A stretch of 64,000 nt of DNA from Lateolabrax maculatus (taxonomy: Eukaryota; Chordata; Actinopteri; Acropomatiformes; Lateolabracidae), in contig CM062201.1 in assembly GCA_031216445.1 (NCBI GenBank), positions 1,731,001 through 1,795,000 of the forward strand, given 5' to 3'. Each line of letters starts with the position of its first letter. The stretch's first letter is position 1. Position numbers and translations under genes: made by a program. The notes beneath the pieces are model-generated. The model did not search any database and was not told the origin of the DNA. It worked only from the letters and a program-made list of their open reading frames with translations. Positions 22,589-34,334 of this stretch are shown piece after piece.

Positions 22589-23729
22589 CTATCTTGGGTG
22601 AATCTTCATTAAACTCAGTCTGAAAGTCTTCTTTCTCAGCAAGACAGAATCAGCAACAATATCTGGCACTGAATGATTCAACAAAACCAAAAAAACTGTG
22701 AAGACAAGGGTTGTCACCTGTAACTTGGGTAATAGTTCCATACACTGGCTGATCATACAAGGGGACCCGAATTCCATCCTTCTCAAGTATTTTAATATCC
22801 TGCATAAGTGTATCAAGTATTTTAGAAAAGCCACACATTTTAACATCTTGGGCATAAAATAAAGCGACCAAATGAATATTAAGCAGATTTGAGTTGTACT
22901 TGGGAGAAATTCTGCAAGGTAAAAGATTTCGCCTAATTTATGTATTCCCTGTTTTGATACTAATGGATTTGCAGTTTCAAAATCATCATAGAAAAGCTGA
23001 ATCTGAATTGCATGCTTGTGTTTTGAAAATAGATCTGCATCACACAAGTCATGAAGATTTTCTCCTGAACTTCTGCATCATCTCATTTATGTTTGGATGT
23101 TTATAAATAGATTGTAAAGTTTTCAAAATAGTGACGTAAACAAATGTATCAGTAACAAGGACCTGATCATAAGCTCCAGTGGTGTGACTGCGCAGGCTAT
23201 CAAATCTTGTACCAAGAACATATTCAACTAGGTCTACCCTTCCCCACTTCTCTGTAAATTACTGCCTTCTTTTACACTCAGAATTTAATACACCAAAGGG
23301 ATTTTCCATTTTTTCAAAACACTGATCAATTTTGCTCTCAATGTTACTTTTGATCATCCAAATTACCAAAGAATTAATGGTCATTTCCCTTATGCCTGCC
23401 ACTTTAAGTTTGGCTTCTGTTGCCGCACAGCTGTCTACAAGACACCTTTTGAGAAGGACTGAGCCAGACGGGGAAGTTCCTGCTGGCAATTCATCAAAAT
23501 AACTTGCTGCTAACCCTTCAGATGTAGATAGGCCTTCACCAGGATCAGAACAAGGTTCATGCGCTTTACTGAGATGCTTTCGAAAACCAGAAAAAGTGCC
23601 ATAAAGTTGTGAACAACCAGCCTGACCACATTTAAGGCAATGGGTCTTCCCGAACAAAGTCTGTGGATCAACTTTAAGTGTTTTGTCAGGGAATTGGCAT
23701 TTGCTTGGGGGTTTTTGTAAATAAAACAC
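22589..23729 (-). pseudogene. C2H2-like, transposon-derived protein, broken
   Basis: Read on the minus strand. The first frame (23729-23259, 156 codons) has a Cys/His finger, CLKCGQAGCSQLYGTFSGFR followed by KHLSKAHE, then a helical region. A second frame (23047-22589) continues with LFYDDFETANPLVSKQGIHK and an HKLGEIFYLAEFLPSTTQ stretch; sequence in a third frame (22871-22650) gives YGTITQVTGDNPCLHSFFGF and ESFSARYCC. This finger plus YDDFETANPL architecture occurs in many copies in fish genomes by my recollection and behaves like a mobile family, but I cannot name a superfamily. Stops and shifts at about 23258, 23047 and 22870 make it non-functional. Confidence 0.5.
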
Positions 23730-23769
23730 ATCTTAATTTCAACTCAATTCAGCCCCGGAGTCCTCAAAA

Positions 23770-24288
23770 CACAAATTGAGCATCGCGTTAGTTCAGGCAG
23801 GCCACGGAGTCAGCTCAATATCCCAGCTACATCAGCTGACCATTGCAATCCAGGAGCCACATCAGCTGATTCCCTTCTACGCATCTATTGGCTATCTCAT
23901 TCAGGGCGCCCTATTTAAGCTGCTTCAGCCGCCTATTCCGGCTGCTTCAGCCTGCCTATCCTGGCTGCTTCCTCCGCAAGCCGCTTCACAACCCACCTCC
24001 ACCACAGTGCCTCCCTTGATGCTGTGTCTGACTTATCAATGTCATTTCTGTTGTCATTGATGCCCACTCTGTTCTGTACCCTACAGGGGGTTCTTGCCGC
24101 TGCTCTCCCATGTGTGCGCATGGAAGGGCAGGGAGGTCCCAGAACAGAGCCTACCGCCAAATACATACAACTGCAAATATATCTACTGCACGTAGATCAA
24201 GTATTTTTGTCATAGTGGTCTTGACTGAACATATTATCAATCTCAATGCAGCCTCAGAGCCTTTAAAACTCAACATCTTTGTATCAAC
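23770..24288. other. Spacer between the two transposon-like ORFs
   Basis: Sequence rich in CAGCTGATC and GCTGCTTCAGCC repeats, with CTATTTAAG (about 23910, TATA-like). It could be promoter or LTR-like sequence of an unrecognised element. No coding capacity supported. Confidence 0.3.
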
Positions 24289-24540
24289 TCAACGCAGCAT
24301 CCGAACCCTCAACTCTGCAACCCTTGGATTCACCTTAGTGGTATCAACATCAATTTCATAAAACGTTGTTTGCAAGAAGTTGTACACATTTACCAGATCC
24401 TGGTTGTACGAAGTACCAAAGACAAAATGAGCTTTGAAAAGCTCATCAAAACAGGCAAGTGTGTCTGGTGACTTATATGGTATTGCATGTTTGTCAATCA
24501 CAATTAAGTACTTGTGACTCAGACTCTTTTGGGTCCCCAC
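24289..24540 (-). pseudogene. C-terminal piece of a companion protein of the same unit
   Basis: The minus frame reads YLIVIDKHAIPYKSPDTLAC, FDELFKAHFVFGTSYNQDLV and a final helix ending VNPRVAELRVRML. It resembles the C-terminus of multi-copy teleost proteins that I associate with the C2H2 family above (some labelled SAMD3-like). It lies upstream, on the same strand, of the finger ORF, which fits a two-gene mobile unit. The N-terminus is missing. Confidence 0.35.
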
Positions 24541-24920
24541 AGCTAGCAGGTAGGGTTGAAGACTTTAATTGATGCTGTCCAGGTGCCCCTTGATGCTCGT
24601 CACGATCTGTGACAGAAAAAATAATTACTCATCTATAAAATTTGTCAGCTTGTACAGTTGTACAGTTAAAGGAAATGTCTTTGAATTACAGATATACATG
24701 ATCTTACCATTATTTGACCATCATCTTAAAAAGGGATTGATAGGTTTTGAAAGCTGGGCAGAACAGTGACATTTTTTCCAGTTTAAATTTAAACTGTAAC
24801 CTCACCTTAATGAATTTCACAAGATGGTCACTGGTTTATCTGGCTGAGAGTTTTCCTGGTCTCTTGCAGCCATGTGGTGATGGTGGTAGAAGGTGGACAA
24901 GAACCAAATAGAGGGGCAGA

Positions 24921-25056
24921 AGCAGGGAGCCTCAGACGGACGGCCTGGGGGCAGGGCGGAGGCCGAGCAGGGAGCCTCAGGCAGATGGCCTGGGGGCAGG
25001 GCGGAGGCCGAGCAGGGAGCCTCAGGCGGACGGCCTGAGTACGGGGAACCGGGGGG
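24921..25056. repeat. 45-bp GC-rich minisatellite, three units
   Basis: AGCAGGGAGCCTCAG starts units at 24921, 24966 and 25011. Because 45 is divisible by three, it creates an artificial Pro/Arg-rich minus-strand ORF. Confidence 0.9.
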
Positions 25057-25234
25057 CAGGAGCAGAGGGTAGACAAGCGCTGCACGCTAACCGCAGAGCT
25101 GCCTCTGAATATTCTCTGTCGGGGGCTCTCTTCCACTCTCCATGGACACAAGTGAGTGTGTAAATTAGTTCCCGCAGATCCACTTCAAAAGAATAGTTCC
25201 CTGCTGGGTCTATACTGTGTCAGATCCTTCTGTC

Positions 25235-25500
25235 ACGGGGGTTATCGGGTTGGCAGGAGGTAGGACCCAATTGCAGAGAGGAGAGTAGACTGCAGGTATG
25301 GTGTGAAGAGTTTATTCCAAATGGTGAAACAAAATTACTGGGTGGTGAGGCAAACAGAAAATCCAGAACGACAAAACGACAGTCCAGAGCAGGCAGGTGA
25401 CAAAAACAAGTAATCCAGGGACAAGGCACATGGGACACAGCACAGACAACGGAGATACAGAAATAAGGATCTTTCAGCTTTTGGACCACCTTTTAATAGT
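25235..25500 (-). mobile_element. Probable LTR fragment (gypsy-type), minus strand
   Basis: Read on the minus strand it has GGAATAAACTCTTCACACC (polyadenylation signal), then CTGCAATTGGGTCCTACC and ends CCCCCGTGACA. This is the R-U5 layout of teleost gypsy LTRs. No internal region is attached on either side. Confidence 0.4.
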
Positions 25501-25668
25501 AGTGGAACTTTATAGAAGATATTGTATCATAAGATATAAGAAACAAGGCTTGAAAACTCTGCAAGGATGGCCATGCAGGCACTTACATCTCCAGAAGAAT
25601 TAAATTGATTCAGATAATAAATTAATCAAAGAGTGACTAAAAACAGTAAAAGACCAAAAAACATTTTC

Positions 25669-25671
<3 letters not shown>

Positions 25672-25723
<52 letters not shown>
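25672..25723. repeat. (TTA)n microsatellite
   Basis: About 17 TTA/ATT triplets. The Ile- and Asn-rich ORFs across it are artefacts. Confidence 0.95.
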
Positions 25724-26089
25724 CCTCATGTATTATGAATGAGACCCTCACATACCTGTTAGTGTTTGTAACTGACTGTGGGTCTTTTGTCCCTCTGATG
25801 CTTCCTTCTGAACAAAATTCAGTCTCCATGCCAAATACCCACTCCCATCTTCTGCATTGTAATAATCCTCCCACAGTTCCACAGAAGTGAAAAGTAAATA
25901 GGTAAATAGGACGTTTTTAATGCACTTACATAGCCAAACTTGCTCCGAGAATTGGCCAGGTATGGGAACAGGGTAGTAATGCCCCTTGCATAGTTCTTCT
26001 TTAACGCACCTTGGAGGACTTGTCCTACACACAAACAGACTTTATGGTATGTACTCCAATCAAAAGTACCTGCAAAAAAGTACAATGCA
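25724..26089. other. No recognisable gene
   Basis: Short ORFs only, leading into the inverted L2 copy. Confidence 0.5.
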
Positions 26090-27702
26090 AATACCTGCAG
26101 GAAGTGAGAAGGCGATAAAGCACAGAAAGCACAGGAACTACTGGGATGAAGTGGAGTTCGTAACGTGTATTAGTGGGATAAGAATGCGTACGGATAGAGA
26201 GGGAGAGGAGGAGAGAGAAGCTCAGTGCATCATGGGAAATCCACCAGCAGTCTAAGCCTATAACAGCATAACAAAGGGATTGTTCAGGACTCACCTGAGC
26301 CAGCCTTAACTATAAGCTTTATCAAAAAGGAACGTTTTTAGCATACTCTTAAACAAAGAGAGGGTGTCTGCCTCCCGAAATTAAATTGGGAGCTGATTCC
26401 ACAGAAGAGGAGCTTGATAACTAAAGGCTCTGGCTCCCATTCTACTTTTAGAGACTTTAGGTACCACAAGTAACCCTGCGTTCTTGTAGTGCTCTAGTGG
26501 GGTAATACGGTACTATCAGCTCTTTAAAATATGATGGTGCCTGACCAATAAGAGCTTTGTAAGTGAGGAGAACGACTTTAAATTCTATTCTGGATTTCAC
26601 AGCCAGTGCAGAGAAGCTAATATTGGAGAAATATGTTCTCTTTTGCTAGTTCCTGTCAGTACATGTGCAGCTGCATTCTGGATCAGCTGGAGAGTCTTTA
26701 GAGACTTATCAGGGCAGCCCGATAAAAAGGAATTACAATAATCCAACGTAAAAGTAACAAATGCATGAACTAGTTTTTCTGCATCTTTTTGAGACAGGAT
26801 TTGCCTGATTTTTATAATGTTACGTAAGTGGAAGAAGGCAGTCCTTGAAGTCTGTTTTATATGGGCATTAAAGGACATGTCCTGATCAAAGATTACTCCT
26901 AGACTCCTTAGAGCGGTGCTAGAGGCCAGGGCAATGTCAGCTAGAGTAACTATATCTATAGATAGTGATGGGGCCGCATGCTACTCCTACCTTTCTCAAG
27001 GATTTTGGAGAGAAAGGGAAGGTTAGATATAGGTCTATAATTGGCTAAAACCCCTGGATCAAGCATAGGCTTTTAAAGAAGAGGTTTAATTACAGCTACT
27101 TTGAAGGACTGTGGTTCATAGCCTGTTGATGATTGATCATGTCTAGTAAAGAAGTGCTAACTAAGGGTAGAACTTCTTTAAGCAGCCTAGTTGGGATGGA
27201 GTCTAAGAGGCAGGTTGTTGGTTTAGATGAAGAAATCATTGAAGTTAGTTGGTAAAGGTCAATTGGAGAAAAACAGTCTAAATATAAATCTGGTTCTACA
27301 GCTGCTTCTGAGCTTCCTGAGGTTCCTGTACTCGAAGATGTATCTGAACTAGCTGAGAGCACAAGATGATGAATTTTTTTCTCTAATAGTTAGAATTCTA
27401 TCATCAAAGAAGCTCATGAAGTTATTACTACTGAGCGCTCTGGGAATACATTGCTCAACAGAGCTCTGACTCTGTGTCAGCCTGGCTACAGTGCTGAAAA
27501 GAAACCTAGGGTTGTTCTTATGTTCCTCTATTAGTGAGGAGTAATAGGCTCCTCTGGCATTACGGAGGGCCTTCCTGTATGTTCTAAGACTATCTTGCCA
27601 AACTAAATGAGTTTCCTCCAGTTTGGTGGAACGCCATTTCCTTTCTAATTTTTGCAATGTTTCTTTTAATTTGCGGGTTAAGGATTTATACCATACCACC
27701 AT
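26090..27702 (-). mobile_element. L2-clade LINE, copy B, internally deleted
   Basis: Inverted copy of the family of copy A. Minus-strand blocks: 27702-27349 (linker with KLERKWRSTKLEETHLVWQD), 27362-27096 (ISSSKPTTCLLDSIPTRLLK), then a jump at about 26965-26985 that removes the RT palm, including the catalytic Asp box, then 26878-26597 (HIKQTSRTAFFHLRNI, LDYCNSFLSGCPDKSLKTLQ, LASLHWL) and the 3' UTR to about 26090. The final UTR section and TTGAC tail are missing. The 27702 end abuts the chromovirus directly. Confidence 0.85.
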
Positions 27703-28853
27703 CTGTTCTCAGAGCAAGCCCTCTCATCACCCTCCTGCTGGACTGCTCCATCCTCTACCCATTCCTCATCAACCGTGGTCCCACATCTCTGTGGACTTTG
27801 TTACCGGCCTCCCTGTATCTGAAGATAACACAGCTATCCTCTCAGTTATTGACCGGTTTTCGGAGATGCCTCACTTCATTCCTCTGTCCAAATTGCCCTC
27901 TGCCAAAGGGACGGCAGAGGTTCTGTTGTCTAACTTGTTATGGCTCCATGGTCTTCCACAGGACATAGTTTCTGACCGCGGTCCTCAGTTCACATAACAT
28001 TTCTGGAAGGAGTTCTGCTTGCTCATCAGGGCAACGGTTAGCCTGTCGTCTGGTTACCATCCCCAGTCCAATGGACAGACGGAAAGATACAACCAGGAGA
28101 TGGAGACTGGATTACGCTGCCTTGCCTCTCAGAGCCCGACTACATGGAGTAAGCAACTGTTATGGGTTGAGTATGCACATAACTCTCTACCCGTTTCTGC
28201 CACAGGTTTATCAACCTTCCAGTGTGTATACAGCTACCAGCCCCCGCTCTTCCCTGAATTGGAGGGAGAGGTGTCTGTTCCCTCGGCTCAGGCCCTGGTC
28301 TGCAAGTGTCACCTCACATGGAGGAAGGCTCGGGCAGCCCTGCTTCGGACATCTGAGCAGTACCAGAAGTGTGCCAATCTGCACCAGACACCTGCGGCCC
28401 ATTATCGTCCAGGTCCACCAAGGACCTGCCCCTCGGTGTGGAGTCAAAGGCAAATTGGCTTCTAGATTCCTTGGACCCTTCGCCATCTCCAAGGTGGTCA
28501 GTCCTGCTGCTGTTCGCCTCCGCCTTTCCCAGACCATGAGAATCCACCCCACCTTTCATGTGTCCAGGATCAAGCCTGCCAGGGAGAGTTTGTTGGTCCC
28601 CTCCCTGAGACCCACTCCGCCCCCCCCGGGTCATTGAGGGGGAACACCGACACACTGTAAGACGCTTGCTGGTGGTCCACCAGAGGGGCAGGAGTCGTCA
28701 AGACCTTGTAGATTGGGAGGGGTATGGTCCAGAAGAGAGGTCATGGGAGTCAGCCAGTGACATTCTGGATCCCCCACTCGATTTTCATCGTCCTCACCCT
28801 GAACTCCCTGGGCCATCCGGTGCCACCCCTGGAGGAGGGGGTACTGTGACAAC
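27703..28853 (+). pseudogene. Chromovirus-type Ty3/gypsy pol: integrase and chromodomain
   Basis: The 3' part of the polyprotein that would insert element DNA. Frame 27623-27997 enters at 27703 and holds PLPIPHQPWSHISVDFVTGL (first Asp) and VSDRGPQFT (second Asp), then an in-frame TAA at 27995-27997. The same frame reopens with SGYHPQSNGQTERYNQEMET (catalytic Glu). After a shift near 28420, the 28071-28637 frame gives the GPF-like region (LASRFLGPFAISKVVSPAAV, HPTFHVSRIKP). A further shift leads to a chromodomain, VDWEGYGPEERSWESASDIL, at about 28708-28770. Chromodomains of this group bind modified histones and guide insertion. Protease, RT and RNase H are absent. Confidence 0.85.
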
Positions 28854-29262
28854 CCGTATGGACTCCTGATTCCACTTCCTGTTTTATTTTGTAATTACCT
28901 GCCCTCTTGCTTTCCAGTTTGTTTTACTTCCTACCACTATCAAGTTTCCCTCCAGTTTTGTTTCCACACCTGCGTTCTGTTATCTAATTAGTTCTCTCAC
29001 CATTTATACCCCTTGCTGTTCCAGCCTGTTTGTTTTTTTTCCTGCTGAACCCCTTGAGCCTCTTTGGAGTCGCCTGTTTTTTGTTTTGTTTTTTGAGTGT
29101 CTTTGGAGTGCCTTTTTTTTTTTGTTTGTCAGTATTTTTTCTACACTGACTACCTGTTTATTTTGTGCATTGGGACTTCCAATAAACTTTTATTTTTGGA
29201 CTTCAATTCTGTGTCCGTGTGATTCTGCGCTTGAGTCTTCCTGTGCCTGACCCTCATAGGTT
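28854..29262 (+). mobile_element. 3' LTR of the chromovirus
   Basis: A polypurine tract GGAGGAGGGGG (about 28831-28841) is followed by TGTGACAACC, the start of the LTR. CCATTTATACC (about 29000) is TATA-like, CCAATAAACTTTTATTT (about 29179) supplies the polyadenylation signal, and the end lies near TGACCCTCATA at 29262. No matching 5' LTR was found in the window. T-rich runs in R are unusually long. Confidence 0.65.
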
Positions 29263-29829
29263 GCCCCTCAAAACAAATGTACTTCTGACGATCTCTGTAC
29301 TTCATTTGTACAGCCTGCATCCTTCATGACAAAAACAATAAATTACTTTCATTATCAGAAACAGCCAACAATTTAGTATTTTTAACAGTTACAACTCTAA
29401 ATGTACATAACCAGTGTAACTGTCAACATTAGAAATACCATGGTGAACAGTAATATCAACTGCCGCAGTAACCACTAATGTCGAAGCCATGTTGACTACA
29501 TAGTCACTGTACAGGACACAGCCGCCACTTAGCTTCTGGCCAGGCTAGTTATGGCAGAAACAAACAGAGGTTGTGCAGACTGAACAGAAATGGAGTGAGT
29601 CCTCTTGAACAATGTCTACTTCACCTGGCTGTCTCTGCCCTCTCTAGCTCACCACAGTATAACAGACCAATCAGTTTGTGTTGCCTAATTCTACCAGCAC
29701 TTCACAGGTGGCGCATGCCAATGTCAAGCCCAGCTAGTTTTAGCTGTCAACATAGTGAAGTGCACTTTTCAGAATACAACATACACGTTGCATTGACCAG
29801 GGTGCTGAGGAACTGCAACTAAACACAAT
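29263..29829. other. No recognisable gene
   Basis: Non-coding; no repeat named. Confidence 0.5.
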
Positions 29830-30030
29830 CCACCTACAGAACTCTTTTCAGAGAACAAAACACAATGGTCCCAACAAACTGCAGATTGTAACGGTCTGTC
29901 TACAGAGCCCTTTTCACAGTAAAATGTACCCAGTCGCTTACAGAGCTCTTTTCTGAGGAAAATAATCGTGTTACACCAACTAACTGTAGCAAAAGACGGT
30001 TCCTCCACAGTACTCTACACAGAATAATAC
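29830..30030. repeat. Degenerate tandem repeat around CTACAGAGCTCTTTTC
   Basis: The block CTACAGAACTCTTTTCAGAG recurs in altered form near 29832, 29900, 29940 and 30007, with CAACAAACTG/CAACTAACTG spacers in two units. Unit length is 40-70 bp. Confidence 0.6.
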
Positions 30031-30601
30031 ACATGTGCACCTGCTCAGTGAAGTCCGCTGGCTACTGATGATAGTTAATACTGCTTTATTGAGACTTTAA
30101 TTCAGGTGTTTCGACAACCCATCCGGCGTTAATATGTCCATAAAGCACCAAAAGTTGTGTGAATTCATGTTAATTTGCTAGAAGCTAATGTCTGAATGTG
30201 AAAAAGTTAGAAGCGAATGTTAGCATCTGAATATTTGCTCCTACTCTTTTGGTTACGGGTATTAATTACATTCCAAAATGATGAAATATTAGTCTGGGAA
30301 CAAGACAAATCTGCAAGCTCATGTTTCATTTGCTCTAGCAGATACGTCTGGCCCGTCTTCCATTCAAACTGATTTCACTGCCATTTTTTCGGGATAACCA
30401 ATCACAAGCATTTATCTAGTATGAAGCGGGTTTAATACAATGACTGACAGAGACGAGCGCCATTCAGTCATTTTTGTAAATATCCAAGATGAGTCTGGTT
30501 CCCAGGCTAGAAAATCAGAGTAACTCCGGAAAAATTACCCCCCCGATTTTCCTATGTATGGAAGTTGCGCTCCGAGCTAATGCCCGGTTGCAGAAAAATA
30601 G
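30031..30601. other. No recognisable gene
   Basis: Contains a short internal near-duplication of GAAGCTAATGTCTGAATGTG and GAAGCGAATGTTAGCATCTG (30182-30230). Otherwise unremarkable. Confidence 0.5.
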
Positions 30602-30908
30602 ACTAGAATCCAGACTCTACAGCTCCAGAGGCACAAACACCTGCAGAAAGTGAGAAGGCGAAAAAGCACAAAAATGGGGAAGAGGTGGAGGTTAGGTTAG
30701 TAACATGTATTAATGAGATAAGAATGCGTACGGATGGAGAGGGAGAGGAAGAAAGAAAAGCTCAGTGCATCATGGGAAATCCCCTGGCAGTCTAGGCCTA
30801 TAGCAGTATAACTAAGGGATGGTTCAGGGCTCACCTGAGCCAGACCTAACTATAAGCTTTATCAAAGAGGAATGTTTTTAGAATACTCAAGGGGGTGTCT
30901 GCCTCCCA
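30602..30908 (-). mobile_element. L2-clade LINE, copy C (3' UTR fragment)
   Basis: It matches the inverted copy B 3' UTR from the CCTGCAGAAAGTGAGAAGGC block to GGGTGTCTGCCTCCC and is truncated on both sides. It extends further into the UTR (AGAGGCACAAACACC) than copy B. Confidence 0.8.
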
Positions 30909-32640
30909 ACAGTGTCCTGACTCTGTACTTTGCACACAGACATGTGACTGATATCCATTTGAACATCTAATTCTCAGAGAGAAAGTGAATACATATTTTC
31001 CACAAAGGGTAAGTGTTAAGGAATTTTCCTTCTTGTATGTTAAACCTTCTTCTTGTAGGTTAAAGGTAAATTAAGACAGTGCTTCACAGGTCAGGTCAAC
31101 TGCCTGTCTCTGTTCGCCTGTCTCACTCTGTGCGCCTGACAAGGCCGTGTTGGCTCTGGCACTTGGTAGATGAAGTTCAGCTAGATATATTTTGTATTCA
31201 GGTTTAGACACAACAGGCTGGTGCCTGGTTGTTGATGCTGTATAAGAGATACTGTAGAGAGGCTATGCTGTTGCTAGGACAGCAATGGTTGACGTCTTTC
31301 CTTGTTTGGGTCTGATATCCAATAGAGTCATCACACTTGCCAGGCTGAGTTAGGAATAACCTTATTTGGATATAGCAGAACATAGCAGGTCTGGGGAGGG
31401 TTAAATACTGAGCTTCAGGACACCATCTTCAGATTTGGGTAGCAGTACGCTGTGATTCACACGTGGTGTTTATATTTTCTCCTCGATCGAGCATCATTAA
31501 ATATTCATTTTTTTGCCTTAATGGCCTTAATAGTTTATAATTTTCTTTATATTTTCTTTTCTGCATATTATTTTTTAACAAAATATGTCAGTTGCATTGT
31601 TTGTCTGGTCAGTCTGTATTGCACAATTTGAGTCTTTTTTCTTTTATTCTGAACAAGAATTATTGATGTTTGGAAGATTAAAGGTATTTTTCGGAGGGAT
31701 TTAGGGCCTGAAGTTTGGCAGCTTGTTAGCCAGATGACAGATGTGATTGCTGTGAATATAGAACTGAGCTCTGTGATCAAAGACATCAAATCTCCTGTAT
31801 TTCCCATTAAGAGTAGCTTTTGTTTTGCCTGATGTCCACCATTCCTAATACCCAGTGCAACAGCACCGGTTTAACAGTTTCTGTAGACTTTTTAACTTGC
31901 TGCTGATGTGTCTTTTATCTGACAGCAAGGCAGATTCTCGGTCCTTATATTGGCAGAAAGTTGACCTGGCTGGAGCTTTATTTCCTCCAGCAAAGAATGT
32001 AAGACGAGGAATATCAAGCACACTAGAGTGAACAGCCCTATTTAAAGGCTAAGCTGTTGAATTGTCCTTTTTGTTACATTAAAGTAGGGCAAAAGCAGCC
32101 ATAGTCCACAGCTAAACCTGAGCTGAACTGGGACAGTGATATCACTCCTCAATATCTCATTTCACTAACCTTAATCTCATTCCAAAATATGCTTCCCCTC
32201 AGTTAAATGATTGCTTTCTGTTGTTTACAGAGGACATTATGAATCAGTTATCAGTAGCGCTGTTTTTTTGTTTTGTCTGACATTTCAGTGTTATTCTGAT
32301 ATGTGTTAATCTCTCAGCCACATTGTTTGTGTGTGTGTGGAGAGACCAGAGCTTGGCGAATGGCTGGTTCTTTGGATGAAAAGCTGGAGGGAGGATTAAG
32401 AGGAAAAACATGGGAAAAATAATCTGTAGGCAGGCTGACGTCATGTAGTACAGGCCAGTCTTGTGGAGGTGAGGCTGACTGTGATGACCGAGAGTATCAG
32501 AGCACATCCCAGCACAGCCAGGCTGCTGCTCTGCAAGGTGCCTTTGGTCCCAGTCCGTATGTCAGAGGGCAGCCGTCCAGCTCCTGGACATGAGTTCACC
32601 CCACACCAACCACACACACACTGTTAAGACTACATCAGTC
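30909..32640. other. No recognisable gene
   Basis: Mostly AT-rich. 32450-32600 is a GC-richer island open on the plus strand for about 45 codons (EVRLTVMTESIRAHPSTARL), with no splice signals that decide whether it is an exon. Confidence 0.35.
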
Positions 32641-32654
32641 CCCTTTCAGTCCCT

Positions 32655-32900
32655 TCCACATGAAAACACATGTGAAACATTACATTTTACTTGAAATGTG
32701 AAATGTCTGAAAGCGTGAAATGGATTGTATGTTAATTCTTTATGAAAAACTAATTTCATATGTGAAAAACGTGACAGCTTGAATATCACATGTGAAATAT
32801 CTGTTAATAAACTCACATGTGAAATGTCTAAAAGCTACCTATACCTATATGTGAATTCATCATGTGAAATGATTTTTCCCCAAAATGCACGTTTTCATGC
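32655..32900. repeat. Palindromic CACATGTGAAA repeat cluster
   Basis: CATGTGAAA or ATATGTGAAA-type words occur about eight times in 250 bp, several inside the palindrome TTTCACATGTGAAA or close variants. It looks like a decayed short tandem or inverted-repeat element. Confidence 0.55.
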
Positions 32901-33684
32901 GTATATATGGTATTGCATTTTACTTATGTAATAATCATGTATTATTAATTTTTACATGTGGAATGGTATTCCGTATTTGTGAAGGATACATTCATGCAGT
33001 TTAAGACTTGAATGCTTTGCATTACCCATTTAATTACTTACTTTACTGGTCACAGCACAGCCACATATACATCTCAGCCTCGTGTAAATACTGTTGCTCC
33101 TGGAGATTAGTGTATGTAAGCAGTGAGGTGTGTGAGTTGTATGTGTTTATTAGACTGGGAGGGGTCAGGATCAGCAAATACACTTGCAGGGCAGCTGGCC
33201 TTAATGGATGGAATGATTAACACACTTTGCTGTTTTAACAGCACCAACTGATGCTGAGCTGCTAATCTAACATATAAGAACCAGAGTGCCATAAAGGAAT
33301 GCAGCAGCAGCAGCTGTACATTCCTGCTAAATGTAATCCCATGGTCTCCAAGGGATGGAGTCCATATTAAATATTCAAGTATCAGGAAAGAAATCTGGAG
33401 CACTGTACCAATAAATCTGCACTAAATACTGCTCCTTGAACTCAACAAACAATTTTTTTGTTTGTTGTAAATTTTGATCCTTTTATCATGGTAGTGCCTA
33501 CATAGATAAATGAAAACACTGAATTATCATCCAGCACTAAGTAACAGGAGTTACAGTTAAAGGTAACCTGTAAAATCCAGTTTTCCCTTTTTGTTTCGTC
33601 TTACAGTTTTTTGTTTGTTTGTTTTGTTTTGTACAATTGCTGTGGCTTATTTCTCTATAGGAGTTTACTTTTTTGAAGTCTGAT
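32901..33684. other. No recognisable gene
   Basis: AT-rich non-coding sequence. Confidence 0.5.
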
Positions 33685-34085
33685 TTTATAGAAGTCTATC
33701 AGAAAATGTCCTTACTTCTGTCTTGATTTATTACCTCAATAAACATTCTTCTAATGAGATTATGCTTTAAATCGCTAGTTTCAAGTCTTCTTCAGTACAC
33801 CATGATGTCCATTTTGTAAATGATGGTCCAATTTAGAGGAAAAAAGATGATAAAGTAGCATACACTTTAGGGTGGGGCTACCTCGTGATTGACAAGTCAC
33901 TACCATGGCAACCGCCAATCAAGATAGAGGCAGCGCTACCCTCTCATCCAAATAACATAACTTCTTGCACCAAAAAAGTAAGATGGCGACAGTCAAAACA
34001 CCGCATCCGTGGCTTCAAAGCGGCCACAACGACCAACAGGTGACATCATGGTGGCTACGTCGGCTTTATACAGTCTATGCCCAGG
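33685..34085. mobile_element. Teleost interspersed repeat (non-autonomous)
   Basis: Blocks such as TTACCTCAATAAACATT, AATCGCTAGTTTCAAGTCTT, GGGGCTACCTCGTGATTGAC and the end TTTATACAGTCTATG form a repeat I recognise as common in percomorph fish. It has no coding capacity. Its superfamily (DNA transposon derived or other) is not clear from the sequence. Confidence 0.55.
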
Positions 34086-34109
34086 ACACATTTGTGTACA
34101 CACTGCTGA

Positions 34110-34280
34110 GAGTATGTGGCCATGTGCAACCCAGACCACCTCTGAATGTGGTCAGAGCGATTGAATCTCAATGCGTGCTCAATCCGTCTTGGGTGCTTTC
34201 ACACTTGTACTTAGAGCTGTCCACTTGTGATGAATCACCCAGGACGGATGTTAATGCCAGGTCTGAATAAGGCCTTAAAC
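34110..34280. mobile_element. Short teleost interspersed repeat
   Basis: Blocks ATGTGGTCAGAGCGATTGAA, TGGGTGCTTTCACACTTGTA, GATGAATCACCCAGGACGGA and GGTCTGAATAAGGCC are typical of a small non-autonomous DNA element frequent in fish. Ends are not defined. Confidence 0.45.
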
Positions 34281-34334
34281 TGTTCACTCTATTCCTTCAA
34301 AATTAATGTCACAAACTATACTCCACATAATCAG

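Noticed and set aside
24828..25151. Pro/Arg-rich 107-codon minus-strand ORF
   Set aside because: It is produced by the 45-bp minisatellite, whose length is divisible by three.
25626..25890. ORFs with poly-Ile runs
   Set aside because: Translations of the TTA microsatellite.
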